NCBI RefSeq assembly: GCF_039655745.1
Contig: NZ_JBBYXI010000002.1
Span: forward strand, 124,001-188,000
Length of the DNA stretch: 64,000 nucleotides
Reading direction: 5' to 3'
Source: Hohaiivirga grylli
GTDB taxonomy: Bacteria > Pseudomonadota > Alphaproteobacteria > Rhizobiales > Beijerinckiaceae
The position numbers and the translations under genes are program-made. Shown one piece after another: positions 13,950 through 22,693 of this stretch. The notes beneath the pieces were generated by a model that did not search any database, was not told where the DNA came from, and worked only from the letters and a program-made list of their open reading frames with translations. Within the stretch, counting starts at the first letter, position 1. Each line of letters opens with the position of its first letter.

Positions 13950-16211
13950 TCAAATGCCTCCCATCTTTGCAGATTCTGCAACAGAGGCTGATTTGTCAGG
14001 GGCAAAGTCTGAGGAGGATACGTTTTTTCCGAGAGATTTGATGGCTGACAGGGCCTCAACGGATTTTTGCGATAAATCGCCTGAGGCTATCGTATTACTA
14101 ACCGGATTTTTAGAAGGGGCGAGTTTCGCCAGAGGTTTTTCAGGTATCACGCCGGGCAATGGCTTCACATCAGTATTTTGAAGGGCAACCTCCATTGTAT
14201 CGTGCCAGATCATTGCCGGGAGTATGCCGCCTGTCAGATTGTTCATTGAGGAATGATCATCATTCCCAAGCCAAACGGCGGCCGTCATCATCCCTGTGAA
14301 GCCAATGAACCATGCATCCCTATATTCATTGGTTGTGCCTGTTTTACCTCCGGTTGGGATGCCCTCAATCATGGCGCGTCGTGCGGTACCTGCTTCCACC
14401 ACCTTGTTGAGCATGAAGTTCATGTCTGTGACTACATGCTGGGGCAGAACCTGCGCCCCCTTTTCCGCAAAATCATGCTGAAAAACTGATTTGCCATCAG
14501 GGGTGTAGATATTGAGTGCAAACAGAGGTGTTGTTTTAGTGCCGCCGTTGCCAAAGGCTGAATAAGCAGCTGCCATGTCAATTACATAGACTTCTCCCGA
14601 ACCGATAGGGAGTGAAGCAGAATCTTTCAGTTCAGACGTGATCCCCATATTATGGGCCAAATCAACAATGCGTTTGCGGCCAAGTTTTGGATTACCCTGT
14701 CCGGCTTCAATAGAGAGGCGTACTGCAACAGTGTTGATCGAACGGGCCAATGCGCTCACCATTGGCATGGCTCCGGCATAAGATTTGCCATAGTTGGAAG
14801 GGCACCAGTTGCCAACACATATGGGAGCATCGACGACACGGGACGTAGGAGAGAGTTTCGGATTAGCCAGAAGTGCAGAGGCATACACAAAGGGTTTGAA
14901 GGATGAACCGGGCTGGCGCAGCGCATCAGTGGCCCTGTTGAACTGGCTTTGTCCATAATCCCGACCGCCTACGATCGCACGCACCTGACCGTCAACATCC
15001 ATGACAACAACGGCACCCTGAGAAACACGATATTGTTTGCCGTACTGTTTTAGAGTGTTCTCTAACGCTTGCTCAGCTGCTGTCTGTATGGTTCGGTCAA
15101 ATGGAGTTTTAATTATGAGAACATGCTCGTGTCCCAGAATGCCTGTTGCAACGAGCTTTCTTGTCTGGTCATAGGCCCAGTCAAGATAATACTCAGGTGC
15201 ATTCTCAAGTTTTCTGTCAATTGGAGTTGCAGGGTTGCGAAGCGCCGTCTGTATCTGTCCTTCAGTCAGGTAACCGGCATCCACCATATTACGCAGAACA
15301 TCGTTTGCCCGTCCGCGTGCAGCAGGCAGATTGACGAGAGGAGAGTATTTTGTTGGGGCCTTAAACAGTCCTGCAAGCATTGCTGCTTCGGCAAGAGACA
15401 GTTCTGGTAGCTTTTTACCAAAATAGTAATTAGCTGCCGCAACAATACCGTGAGAGCCGCCACCCATATAGGCGAGATCGAGATATTGCTTCAGTATTTC
15501 ATTCTTTGAGTAATGCGTTTCCAGCCATAGAGCCAGAAATGCTTCCCGGATTTTCCGTTCAACAGAGCGTTCATTGGAGAGAAAGAGGTTCTTTGCAAGC
15601 TGTTGGGTGATCGTTGAACCGCCCTGAACAACGCCACCACCCGTCATGTTGACGGTCAAGGCACGGAAAGTCCCGATCGGATCAACGCCCCAATGGTGAT
15701 AGAAGCGCCGGTCTTCGGTTGCGAGAACTGCATGGATCAGGAGCTGGGGGAAATCCTCAAACTTGATTGAATCATCAAAGCGGATGCCTCTGTGACCAAT
15801 TTCATTTCCATACCGATCAAGATAGGTTGCTGTAACAACAGGACTGTTAGCCCATTTATTGGTGACATCCTGAAATGTTGGAATGGCAAGGATTGATAAA
15901 AAGCACAGGCCGACCAACCCTATAGTCAATGCTTCATCAGCAATATCAACGAACCAGCGCCATGGATGACGGACTTTAAGATGGTTGATAAAATCAGCAT
16001 ACCGTTTCCAGTTTCTGCTACAGATGCTCCAGAGCGAGAAAAGGGATGCATCTATCCATGCGTCTATTGCCAGCGCAATGCGCCTAAAGCCGTTAATTCC
16101 TTTTCGAAAAGGCGGCATACGCTTAGGCCTCATCCCTGCTTGTATAGGTGGATAGTCTGACATTTCAGAGAAACACGATGCGTTCTGGGCAGGTCCTGCT
16201 CGTATGCACAT
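13950..16211 (-). CDS. Penicillin-binding protein 1A (bifunctional transglycosylase/transpeptidase)
   Basis: 753 residues. After a cytoplasmic N terminus and one membrane helix (about 95-117) comes a GT51 transglycosylase domain with catalytic Glu in LATEDRRFYHHWG and GGSTITQQLAKNL, then a transpeptidase domain with SSFKPF (SxxK), RSINT (SxN) and GGKTGTTNEYRDAW (KTG). It polymerises and cross-links peptidoglycan in the periplasm. ATG 16211 is supported by AGGAAG a few bases upstream. The unusually long cytoplasmic tail before the helix may be genuine. First gene of an apparent operon with the DUF1214/DUF1254 pair. Confidence 0.93.
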   Translation of the reverse strand: MCIRAGPAQNASCFSEMSDYPPIQAGMRPKRMPPFRKGINGFRRIALAIDAWIDASLFSLWSICSRNWKRYADFINHLKVRHPWRWFVDIADEALTIGLVGLCFLSILAIPTFQDVTNKWANSPVVTATYLDRYGNEIGHRGIRFDDSIKFEDFPQLLIHAVLATEDRRFYHHWGVDPIGTFRALTVNMTGGGVVQGGSTITQQLAKNLFLSNERSVERKIREAFLALWLETHYSKNEILKQYLDLAYMGGGSHGIVAAANYYFGKKLPELSLAEAAMLAGLFKAPTKYSPLVNLPAARGRANDVLRNMVDAGYLTEGQIQTALRNPATPIDRKLENAPEYYLDWAYDQTRKLVATGILGHEHVLIIKTPFDRTIQTAAEQALENTLKQYGKQYRVSQGAVVVMDVDGQVRAIVGGRDYGQSQFNRATDALRQPGSSFKPFVYASALLANPKLSPTSRVVDAPICVGNWCPSNYGKSYAGAMPMVSALARSINTVAVRLSIEAGQGNPKLGRKRIVDLAHNMGITSELKDSASLPIGSGEVYVIDMAAAYSAFGNGGTKTTPLFALNIYTPDGKSVFQHDFAEKGAQVLPQHVVTDMNFMLNKVVEAGTARRAMIEGIPTGGKTGTTNEYRDAWFIGFTGMMTAAVWLGNDDHSSMNNLTGGILPAMIWHDTMEVALQNTDVKPLPGVIPEKPLAKLAPSKNPVSNTIASGDLSQKSVEALSAIKSLGKNVSSSDFAPDKSASVAESAKMGGI

Positions 16212-16301
16212 AGTCTTCCTGAAAAGAATATATGTCGGAAAAATTTCATAAATAGGGTATGATGTTATGAATCTTGCATACCTGCCGAGAGCAGATGAGA
16301 T

Positions 16302-16799
16302 ATGCAGGTTGTTTCACTCCGGAGAGTTTCATTGGACAAAGCCCCCAATCATAATGCTGTGCCGTTTTGGCAGCGAAAAAGCCTTGAAGAGCTGAATACG
16401 CAGGAATGGGAAAGTCTTTGTGATGGCTGCGGAAAATGCTGCCTTGTGAAGCTTGAGGATGAAGATACGGACGAAATCTATTACACGGATGTAGCCTGCA
16501 CGTTATTTAATCCGGAAACCTGCACCTGCCGTGATTATACCAATAGGCAGAAGAAGGTCGCGGATTGCGTGAAGCTCACTCCAAAAGCCGTTAAAACGAT
16601 TTCATGGTTGCCACCAAGCTGTGCTTATCGCCTTGTTGCCGATGGTAAGGATCTTCCATCATGGCACCCACTCGTAAGTGGCAATCGCAATGGCGCAACT
16701 ATGGCTGGGGCTTCTGTTCATGGCAAAGTCGCAGGCATTGAGGATGACTACACAACAGAGGAACTTTTGGACCGCATTGTTGAGTGGCCATCTGAGTAA
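16302..16799 (+). CDS. YcgN-family cysteine-cluster protein (UPF0260)
   Basis: 165 residues with the cluster LCDGCGKCCLVKLEDEDT, then CTLFNPETCTCRDY and PPSCAYRLV, typical of the UPF0260/YcgN family of putative metal- or Fe-S-binding proteins. The cysteine spacing (CxxCxxCC plus later CxCxxY) is intact. Function is unknown. Divergent from PBP1A; the start ATG 16302 has a modest GAG upstream. Confidence 0.9.
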   Translation: MQVVSLRRVSLDKAPNHNAVPFWQRKSLEELNTQEWESLCDGCGKCCLVKLEDEDTDEIYYTDVACTLFNPETCTCRDYTNRQKKVADCVKLTPKAVKTISWLPPSCAYRLVADGKDLPSWHPLVSGNRNGATMAGASVHGKVAGIEDDYTTEELLDRIVEWPSE

Positions 16800-16912
16800 T
16801 TTATCCTAAATAAAAATCTTGACATAAAATGAAAATTGAGGTCAGATAATAGTATATTTAAAGCCGGAGGTTAGAAAAATGACGCCGCCAGCATGTTGTG
16901 AAAGGTCGTAAG

Positions 16913-16927
16913 TTAAGTTGATCTTAA
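16913..16927 (+). promoter_or_regulatory. CtrA-type box TTAA-N7-TTAA
   Basis: TTAA, seven bases (GTTGATC), TTAA: an exact full CtrA recognition pattern. The second half would overlap a -35 position for a start near 16958 (CATTAA-like -10 at 16946-16951), just before a structured segment that ends in a terminator. Confidence 0.5.
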
Positions 16928-16957
16928 GTCAATTTCTTTCGATCCCATTAAATGACA

Positions 16958-17064
16958 ATTTAAATATCTGTCCGAATATTTCGGAAATGATATAGCGTAT
17001 CGCTAAATTTGGTTTTTACCAATGCGGGCCTTCGTATCACATGATCGAGGGCCTGTTTTATTTT
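16958..17064 (+). ncRNA. Candidate small RNA between ycgN and dctP
   Basis: In about 107 bases there are three stem-loops: TCCGAA/TTCGGA (16971-16985), TAGCG/CGCTA (16993-17005), both with the loop TAT, and a terminator hairpin with a T-rich tail (17027-17064). No coding frame fits. A CtrA-type box sits just upstream. It could be an independent small RNA or one processed from the long ycgN 3' end; the boundaries are inferred. I cannot match it to a named rhizobial RNA family. Confidence 0.45.
17027..17064 (+). terminator. Rightward terminator with T-rich tail
   Basis: GGCCTTCG (17027-17034) pairs with CGAGGGCC (17046-17053, one G-T pair), followed by TGTTTTATTTT. It lies 228 bases after the ycgN stop. 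Confidence 0.75.
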
Positions 17065-17071
17065 ATGAATA

Positions 17072-17103
17072 TAAAAAATAAGCCGGAGAAAACTCCGGCT
17101 TAT
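17072..17103 (-). terminator. dctP terminator
   Basis: ATAAGCCGGAG (17078-17088), loop AAAA, CTCCGGCTTAT (17093-17103). Read leftward it is an 11-base stem followed by a T-run, ending the dctP transcript. Confidence 0.9.
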
Positions 17104-17115
17104 CTTGTTATTGTG

Positions 17116-18222
17116 TTAGTCGCTCTTTGTGCGGCGCTGACGGATCATAAAGTTGTCATAGGAGTATTCGGCAACTTGGAACCACAGATATTCTTCATTT
17201 CTGAAGGCTGTTGTTGATTCAATTACCTTCTTGAAGTCTTCATTCTTAGCTGAGATTTCAGCGAAGACTTCCTGAGAAGCTTTATATGAGGCTTCCATAA
17301 TTTCCTGACTGAAAGCACGAAGTGTTGCACCTGAACCGAGCAGGCGGCGCAATGCACCTGGGTTACGGGCATCGTACTTGGCAATCATGTCCTGATTGAC
17401 AACCGCAGCAGCTGCCTTGACAGCATCCTGATAGGTTTTCGGCAGTTCAGCAAACTTCTTGTCATTAATCATGAAGTGCAGACCGGCGCTACCTTCCCAC
17501 CAACCTGGGTAGTAGTAGAATGGAGCGACCTTAACGAAGCCAAGCTTTTCGTCGTCATATGGGCCAACAAATTCCACGGCATCAATCGTGCCACGTTCCA
17601 GAGATGGATAAATATCTGCAGGTGGAATTTGCTGAGGCAGAACACCAAGCTTGCTGAGAATTTCACCACCAAGACCCGGAATACGCATCTTAAGACCTTT
17701 AAGGTCTTCAACGGTTTTAATTTCCTTGCGGAACCATCCACCCATCTGGGTGCCTGTGTTGCCACCCGGGAATGCAACAAGACCAAACTTCTTGAAGAAG
17801 TTGTCTGCGAGTTCCTGCCCGCCACCGGCGAGAATCCAGGCATTCAGCTGGCGGGTGTTCAGACCAAAAGGCTGAGCTGTAAACAGAGAAAATGTTGGGT
17901 CTTTACCAACGTAGTAGTATGACGCGGTGTGAATGATTTCGACAGTGCCGTTGATGGCAGCATCAAGAGCCTGTGCTGTACCTACAATCTCACCAGCCGG
18001 GAATGTCTGAATCTGGAATTTGCCATCTGTCAGGTCAGAAACGACTTTGGCAAATAGTTCTGATGCGCTCCAGAGAATATCGAGAGATGGCTGGAAAGCA
18101 GAGCTCAGGCGCCATTTAATCGTAGGGGCGTTCTGTGCAATGGCTGGTTTTGCAATGACACTTGTAGCAGCCGCAGCAGCGGCACCAGCGGTTGCAGCAG
18201 AAAGGAACTGACGACGTTTCAT
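17116..18222 (-). CDS. TRAP transporter solute-binding protein, DctP/TakP type, orphan
   Basis: 368 residues. The N terminus MKRRQFLSAA with an Ala-rich segment ending AIAQN is a twin-arginine signal, as usual for this TRAP subgroup. The body has the DctP fold with PAGEIVGTAQALDAAINGT, MGGWFRKEI, LKGLKMRIPGLGG and the signature DAVEFVGPYDD, WWEGSAGLHFM. That last motif is seen in TakP-like proteins that bind 2-oxo acids or other carboxylates. GGGAG precedes ATG 18222. No DctQ/DctM membrane genes are in the window, so it must use permease subunits encoded elsewhere. Confidence 0.92.
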   Translation of the reverse strand: MKRRQFLSAATAGAAAAAATSVIAKPAIAQNAPTIKWRLSSAFQPSLDILWSASELFAKVVSDLTDGKFQIQTFPAGEIVGTAQALDAAINGTVEIIHTASYYYVGKDPTFSLFTAQPFGLNTRQLNAWILAGGGQELADNFFKKFGLVAFPGGNTGTQMGGWFRKEIKTVEDLKGLKMRIPGLGGEILSKLGVLPQQIPPADIYPSLERGTIDAVEFVGPYDDEKLGFVKVAPFYYYPGWWEGSAGLHFMINDKKFAELPKTYQDAVKAAAAVVNQDMIAKYDARNPGALRRLLGSGATLRAFSQEIMEASYKASQEVFAEISAKNEDFKKVIESTTAFRNEEYLWFQVAEYSYDNFMIRQRRTKSD

Positions 18223-18446
18223 ATATTAGTCTCCCGACTTTTAATGAGTACAGCAACAGATAACAGGGTCTTGTTTAGTCACAATAGCCTGAATAATCAG
18301 TAAGATAGCATAGAATGAGTTAATTAAGAAACTCTACTCAAAATGCTACTCTCCTTGGAAAAGCTCACTTTAGAAAGCTCAACCTTGGTTTAATGAGCAC
18401 TTTAGTTTCTCGTATCGTCAATTGCATTGATGTAAAAGAATAATTT

Positions 18447-19217
18447 TTATTGTTTCCACGCATTAATGTTGCGCATTATCCAGAGAATGTTGGGCGCGAG
18501 TGGTGTAATGGCGGTAATACCTCCGCATGGAGATGAGTTTTTTTCTCCCAGTGCACTTGAGGACCAGCTCAATATGCCTCCCAGCCCGTAACCTTCTGGC
18601 CCGAAGACAAATGCCGGGCCGCCTGAATCTCCACGACAGGCACCAGCACCCGTTTTCATTGCATAAGACTTGGGGTCTGCCGCAATGACCAGATCATTGG
18701 GTGGCTGTTTGGTTTTGATGATGCTTAAGGAAACAACGCGTAATGTTCTGGCAGACTTTATATTGGCATAAGAGGTGCTGCCAAAACCAGCAACATAGAT
18801 TTCATCACCCATGCGAACCGGAATATTGGCATGAATGGTCAGAGGTTCCATATCATCGGGAGCTGGTTCGGATAACCTGATGAGTGCAAGATCAACACCT
18901 GTCTGTTCTGTTGGTGCCAGCCGCACATCAAAGCTGGGTGAACGAACGATCTGCGCAATTGTGAGCTTTTTGGATTGGAATTTTCTATCCATTACTGTGA
19001 CCCAGTAAGAACTTTTAACCGTCACGCAATGAGCAGCAGTTAACACAGCATTTGAAGAGACAAGAACGCCGCTGCATAATTCTCCGGCAGAGTTCTCAAT
19101 CCGAACAACAGAACTTCTCAATCCGTCTTTATCACGCGCTGCTTTCCCTTGTGTGATGGCATTTGCGAGACCGGGAATAAGAAGTATTGCAAGTGTTGCT
19201 GCGAGAAGTTTTTTCAT
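18447..19217 (-). CDS. Secreted trypsin-like serine protease (S1)
   Basis: 256 residues with a signal peptide (1-20, LLIPGLANA|). Chymotrypsin-fold catalytic triad: His in VLTAAHCVT, Asp in GVDLALIRL, Ser in CRGDSGGPAF. Cysteine pairs typical of S1 are present. Likely periplasmic or secreted. A second S1 protease gene lies 30 bases upstream on the same strand; the two are only moderately similar, so an old tandem duplication is plausible. Substrates unknown. Confidence 0.9.
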   Translation of the reverse strand: MKKLLAATLAILLIPGLANAITQGKAARDKDGLRSSVVRIENSAGELCSGVLVSSNAVLTAAHCVTVKSSYWVTVMDRKFQSKKLTIAQIVRSPSFDVRLAPTEQTGVDLALIRLSEPAPDDMEPLTIHANIPVRMGDEIYVAGFGSTSYANIKSARTLRVVSLSIIKTKQPPNDLVIAADPKSYAMKTGAGACRGDSGGPAFVFGPEGYGLGGILSWSSSALGEKNSSPCGGITAITPLAPNILWIMRNINAWKQ

Positions 19218-19247
19218 TGCTCATCAATCGTTGAAATATGAATGATA

Positions 19248-20027
19248 TTAGTCTGCCCACTGAGCGGTTCTGCCCCAGCGTGCCATTGTCTGTTCAATCC
19301 ATACTCTTTGTGGGCCAAGTAAAATACCCTGAGCCTGAGACCCGCATAGTGATGTCTTGGAAATTTCTGCCCATGCTGTAATGGCAAAAACTTTATCGTC
19401 TACCAACTGTGGGCCACCGGAGTCGCCGCTACAGATGCCTGTTCCTTGAGGTGCCTGCTCCCATATCAGGAGGCGACCCGGCCCATAAGGTTCCCGAACA
19501 GTCAGTGTAAGTGTATTCAATGTGCCCATAGAGCGCGGGTTGCCGTTTTGGGAGACACCAAACCCTGCGATGGTAATACGTTCTCCTTCTGTCGGGTGTC
19601 TGCTTGAGAGACGTGCAGAAGAGAAATCTGAGGGAAGAGGGTTGGATAATCTGAAAAGGGCAAGATCAACTGATGCCTTGCGTGCCTTGACAGCACCCGG
19701 GATATATCGCGGATGGACACGTTTTTCCGATGGTTCAAGCATAACCGGCTGGCTGTTTCTGTCGCGGTAGTGAATACGAAACTGATCTGCGCCACTGGCA
19801 CAATGTGCTGCTGATAAAACGACATCATGAGCGACAACCAGTCCAGAGCATACACCACCATTTGATTTCAAAATCATGACCGTATTGCGTTGAAGGTGGG
19901 GCGCGGGGCTTCCGCCAGTAAGGGTGCTTGCCGGTGCGATGGACAGGGAGCTCCATGCCAGAAGAATAAAAGTCGTATTTTTAAATATTCTCAGCATTCC
20001 CTGCAGCCTGTATTGTATCTTTGTCAT
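19248..20027 (-). CDS. Secreted trypsin-like serine protease (S1), tandem neighbour
   Basis: 259 residues; N-terminal hydrophobic signal (about 11-32). Triad residues in VLSAAHCAS, VDLALFRL and CSGDSGGPQL. An internal ATG (codon 11, 19997) could be the true start; ATG 20027 has AAGGTG close upstream. It precedes the other S1 gene and probably shares its transcript. Both are divergent from the feuN-feuP-feuQ set, but no functional tie can be read from sequence. Confidence 0.88.
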   Translation of the reverse strand: MTKIQYRLQGMLRIFKNTTFILLAWSSLSIAPASTLTGGSPAPHLQRNTVMILKSNGGVCSGLVVAHDVVLSAAHCASGADQFRIHYRDRNSQPVMLEPSEKRVHPRYIPGAVKARKASVDLALFRLSNPLPSDFSSARLSSRHPTEGERITIAGFGVSQNGNPRSMGTLNTLTLTVREPYGPGRLLIWEQAPQGTGICSGDSGGPQLVDDKVFAITAWAEISKTSLCGSQAQGILLGPQRVWIEQTMARWGRTAQWAD

Positions 20028-20123
20028 TCACCTTATGAACTAATATTCCTTTAGAAGGAATTGATTACAACAAAATATATATTGTTCAGCAATTATTCAC
20101 GGGCGGTAGTACAGAGTGCGCCC

Positions 20124-20429
20124 ATGCGTAAATTGATCATATTCCTCATTGCTATATTTTCAGCCTCTCCCAGCTTTGCGCAAGGGACGTTTGCGAATTG
20201 TGTGTCCCCCAAAGAAATGGGAGAGATCGTTGCTGCCAATAAGTTTGTTGCACCAACGACTGCTGTTATTACGGCTCGTAAAAAGGTTCCGAATGCGGAT
20301 GTTGTACGTGCTGATTTATGTAAGCAGGAAAACAGTTTTATCTATGTCATTGTTGCTCTCAACAAGGAAGGCCGTGCTATGCATGTGCTTGTAAGCCCCG
20401 AATCCGGTAAGGTGACGGCAACAAAATAA
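20124..20429 (+). CDS. feuN: FeuN-like small periplasmic PepSY-type protein
   Basis: 101 residues from ATG 20124, which gives a clean signal peptide (MRKLIIFLIAIFSASPSFAQ) with cleavage after AQ; an upstream in-frame ATG would bury it. The mature part (about 80 residues) looks like a short PepSY-like domain. Position directly before a PhoP/PhoQ-type pair matches FeuN, the small periplasmic inhibitor of the FeuQ kinase in Sinorhizobium, and is the main basis for the symbol. Gap to feuP 15 bases. Confidence 0.75.
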   Translation: MRKLIIFLIAIFSASPSFAQGTFANCVSPKEMGEIVAANKFVAPTTAVITARKKVPNADVVRADLCKQENSFIYVIVALNKEGRAMHVLVSPESGKVTATK

Positions 20430-20444
20430 TCAGGGATTTAGACA

Positions 20445-21107
20445 TTGCGCCTACTTGTCGTTGAGGATGATAAAGATCTGAATAAGCAGATCACCAGTTC
20501 GCTTGAACAGGCCGGTTACGTTGTAGACAAGGCTTTTGATGGTGAAGAAGGCCAGTTTCTTGGAGAAACCGAGCCCTATGATGCCATTATTCTAGACCTT
20601 GGTTTGCCGATTGTTGATGGTGTCTCGGTTCTGAATGCCTGGCGTAAGCAGGATATCAAGACACCTGTCATTATCCTGACAGCCCGTGATCGCTGGAGCG
20701 ATAAGGTTCAGGGCTTTGATGCCGGTGCTGATGATTATGTGACGAAGCCATTTCATACAGAAGAGCTTCTGGCCCGTGTTCGCGCTCTGCTGCGCCGGGC
20801 CGCAGGTCATGCATCCAGTGAAATCGTTTGCGGAACCGTTCGTCTGGATACGAGATCAGGGCGTGTTATTGTTGATGGAATGCCGATTAAGCTGACATCA
20901 CATGAATATCGTCTGCTCTCTTATCTGATGCATCATACCGGCCGTATTGTCTCTCGTGGTGAGCTGACAGAACATCTGTATGATCAGGATTTTGACCGCG
21001 ACTCGAATACAATTGAAGTTTTCGTTGGCCGCCTTCGCAAGAAGCTTGGTGTTGATATTATCCAGACCATTCGTGGGCTGGGATATTTGATTGACGCGAA
21101 TACATAA
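20445..21107 (+). CDS. feuP: FeuP-like OmpR-family response regulator
   Basis: 220 residues from a TTG start at 20445, preceded by AGGGA 8 bases upstream. Receiver domain with acidic pair EDD at 7-9, phosphorylated Asp in IILDLGLP (51), Thr in ILTAR and Lys in VTKPFH; C-terminal winged helix with LTSHEYRLLSYL, RGELTEHLYD and VFVGRLRKKLG. PhoP/OmpR subfamily. With its kinase it controls envelope or osmotic functions in rhizobia (the name comes from iron uptake). Sits 9 bases before feuQ. Confidence 0.9.
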   Translation: MRLLVVEDDKDLNKQITSSLEQAGYVVDKAFDGEEGQFLGETEPYDAIILDLGLPIVDGVSVLNAWRKQDIKTPVIILTARDRWSDKVQGFDAGADDYVTKPFHTEELLARVRALLRRAAGHASSEIVCGTVRLDTRSGRVIVDGMPIKLTSHEYRLLSYLMHHTGRIVSRGELTEHLYDQDFDRDSNTIEVFVGRLRKKLGVDIIQTIRGLGYLIDANT

Positions 21108-21116
21108 AGGTAGAAC

Positions 21117-22505
21117 GTGTCCATAAAAGCTCTGCTTGGCCGCCGCTCTATTGCAGCCAGACTTGTGTTCTCGGCTGTATTCTGGAGCATACTGATCCTG
21201 CTGGTTGCAGGCGGTATTCTGACAACCCTTTACAGGGGAAATACCGAGCAGAGCTTTGACCAGCGCTTAATCGTCTATACCAATAATCTGACATCTGATC
21301 TGGTTGCTTTGGCTAACCCTGATAAGGATTTGCCATCAGTTGGTGATCCGCGGTTTGAGCTGCCTCTTTCCGGTTGGTACTGGCAGGTTGGTCGCCCGAA
21401 TGGGGCTGTGCAGGAAATTCGCTCATCCAAGTCATTGTTTGGCGGTTCGTTACCAAGCCTTCTTAAGCCAAATGAAGAGGCACGCTTCGGTACAATCCGT
21501 AAAGGCTATGGTGCGGCACCCGATGAACGGCCATTACGTATTCTTGAACGTGATATTGATCTTGGAAAAGATGGCCGGTTTATCCTGCGTGTTGCAGGGC
21601 CGGCTGATGAGATTGATAATTCTGTCAGTCAATTTCGTTTTATGCTCACCGTTACCTTTATCATGCTTGGCCTTGCTCTTGGAGTCTCCGCATTGTTACA
21701 GGTCCGGTTCGGATTGCAGCCTTTGACAAAACTGCGTGCAGCTCTCAGCAATATCCGGAAAGGTGAGGCTGAACGTATTCGCGGGTTTTATCCCAAAGAC
21801 ATCGCTCCTCTGGCAGGTGAGATTAACCTTCTTCTTGATACCAATCAGGAGATTCTTGAGCGGGCACGTACACAGGTTGGCAATCTCGCGCATGCACTCA
21901 AAACACCCCTAAGCGTGATTGTGAATGAAGCAGAGACCGCGCCAAAAGATGTTTCTGTCAAGATACGTGAGCAGGCTGAGATTATGCATGATCAGGTGCG
22001 CCATTATCTTGATCGCGCACGGGCAGCTGCTCTGGTTGGCACCCTCGGGTCTCTTACTGAGATAGAGCCGATTGTTGCAGCTTTTGAGCGGACCTTTAAT
22101 AAAATCTATCGCGATAAAAACCTTCAGATTAAGGTCAATGTTCCGGCAGAAATCCGCTTTCGCGGTGAGAAGCAGGATTTTGAGGAGATGGTTGGCAACC
22201 TTGTTGATAATGCCTGTAAATGGGCAAAAAGCGAGGTGACTATTGCGGCCCGTATTTCTGAAGACGAAGAACGCCTTCGCCTTCACCTGACGATAGATGA
22301 TGATGGCCCGGGTGTACCGGAAGGAAAGCGTCAGGAAATGATCAAGCGTGGTCGACGTCTTGATGAAAGCAAACCAGGCTCCGGACTTGGTCTCTCAATC
22401 GTGGCGGAGTTAGCATCCCTCTACCGGGGAGACTTCCAACTGGGGACCTCTCCCCAGGGAGGGCTTCGTGCAGAGATAATTCTGCCAGGTGATGTGCAGG
22501 GCTAA
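21117..22505 (+). CDS. feuQ: FeuQ-like sensor histidine kinase (PhoQ type)
   Basis: 462 residues from GTG 21117 (AAAGG upstream). Two membrane helices (about 17-40 and 170-195) flank a periplasmic sensor domain of about 130 residues; then HAMP, the H-box NLAHALKTPLSVIVNEAE, N-box VDNACKWAK, and G-boxes DDDGPGVP and GSGLGLSIV. PhoQ-type H-box (HALKTPL). Periplasmic FeuN is expected to restrain it. End of the feuNPQ operon; an inverted repeat follows. Confidence 0.9.
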   Translation: MSIKALLGRRSIAARLVFSAVFWSILILLVAGGILTTLYRGNTEQSFDQRLIVYTNNLTSDLVALANPDKDLPSVGDPRFELPLSGWYWQVGRPNGAVQEIRSSKSLFGGSLPSLLKPNEEARFGTIRKGYGAAPDERPLRILERDIDLGKDGRFILRVAGPADEIDNSVSQFRFMLTVTFIMLGLALGVSALLQVRFGLQPLTKLRAALSNIRKGEAERIRGFYPKDIAPLAGEINLLLDTNQEILERARTQVGNLAHALKTPLSVIVNEAETAPKDVSVKIREQAEIMHDQVRHYLDRARAAALVGTLGSLTEIEPIVAAFERTFNKIYRDKNLQIKVNVPAEIRFRGEKQDFEEMVGNLVDNACKWAKSEVTIAARISEDEERLRLHLTIDDDGPGVPEGKRQEMIKRGRRLDESKPGSGLGLSIVAELASLYRGDFQLGTSPQGGLRAEIILPGDVQG

Positions 22506-22510
22506 TCAAT

Positions 22511-22532
22511 TGATAATCATGGATAATTATCA
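22511..22532. other. Inverted repeat between feuQ and ccmI
   Basis: TGATAAT and ATTATCA, 7-base arms 8 bases apart, in the 188-base gap. It contains two GATAAT hexamers, vaguely Fur-like, but fits neither a classic Fur box nor a TGA-N9-TCA rhizobial iron box. Possibly a regulator site for the ccm operon. Confidence 0.35.
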
Positions 22533-22693
22533 TTTCAGTTACATAGGTAGCCGAATTGTGAAGTTTTCTTTGTCCATTTTGATTCCCAGAAGCATAAAAA
22601 GCCTTTAAAGCAATGCTGAATGAAAGCAGACGGCTGATGGCGTCGGCATAACTGTTATAACTGACATCACCGGGAAGTGGGAAAAGTTCACTG

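Noticed and set aside
16819..16850. TTGACA ... GATAAT as promoter of the small RNA candidate
   Set aside because: Spacing is 20 bases, too long for a good sigma-70 promoter.
22511..22532. Fur or rhizobial iron box before ccmI
   Set aside because: Contains GATAAT hexamers but neither the spacing of a Fur array nor TGA-N9-TCA; kept only as an unexplained inverted repeat.
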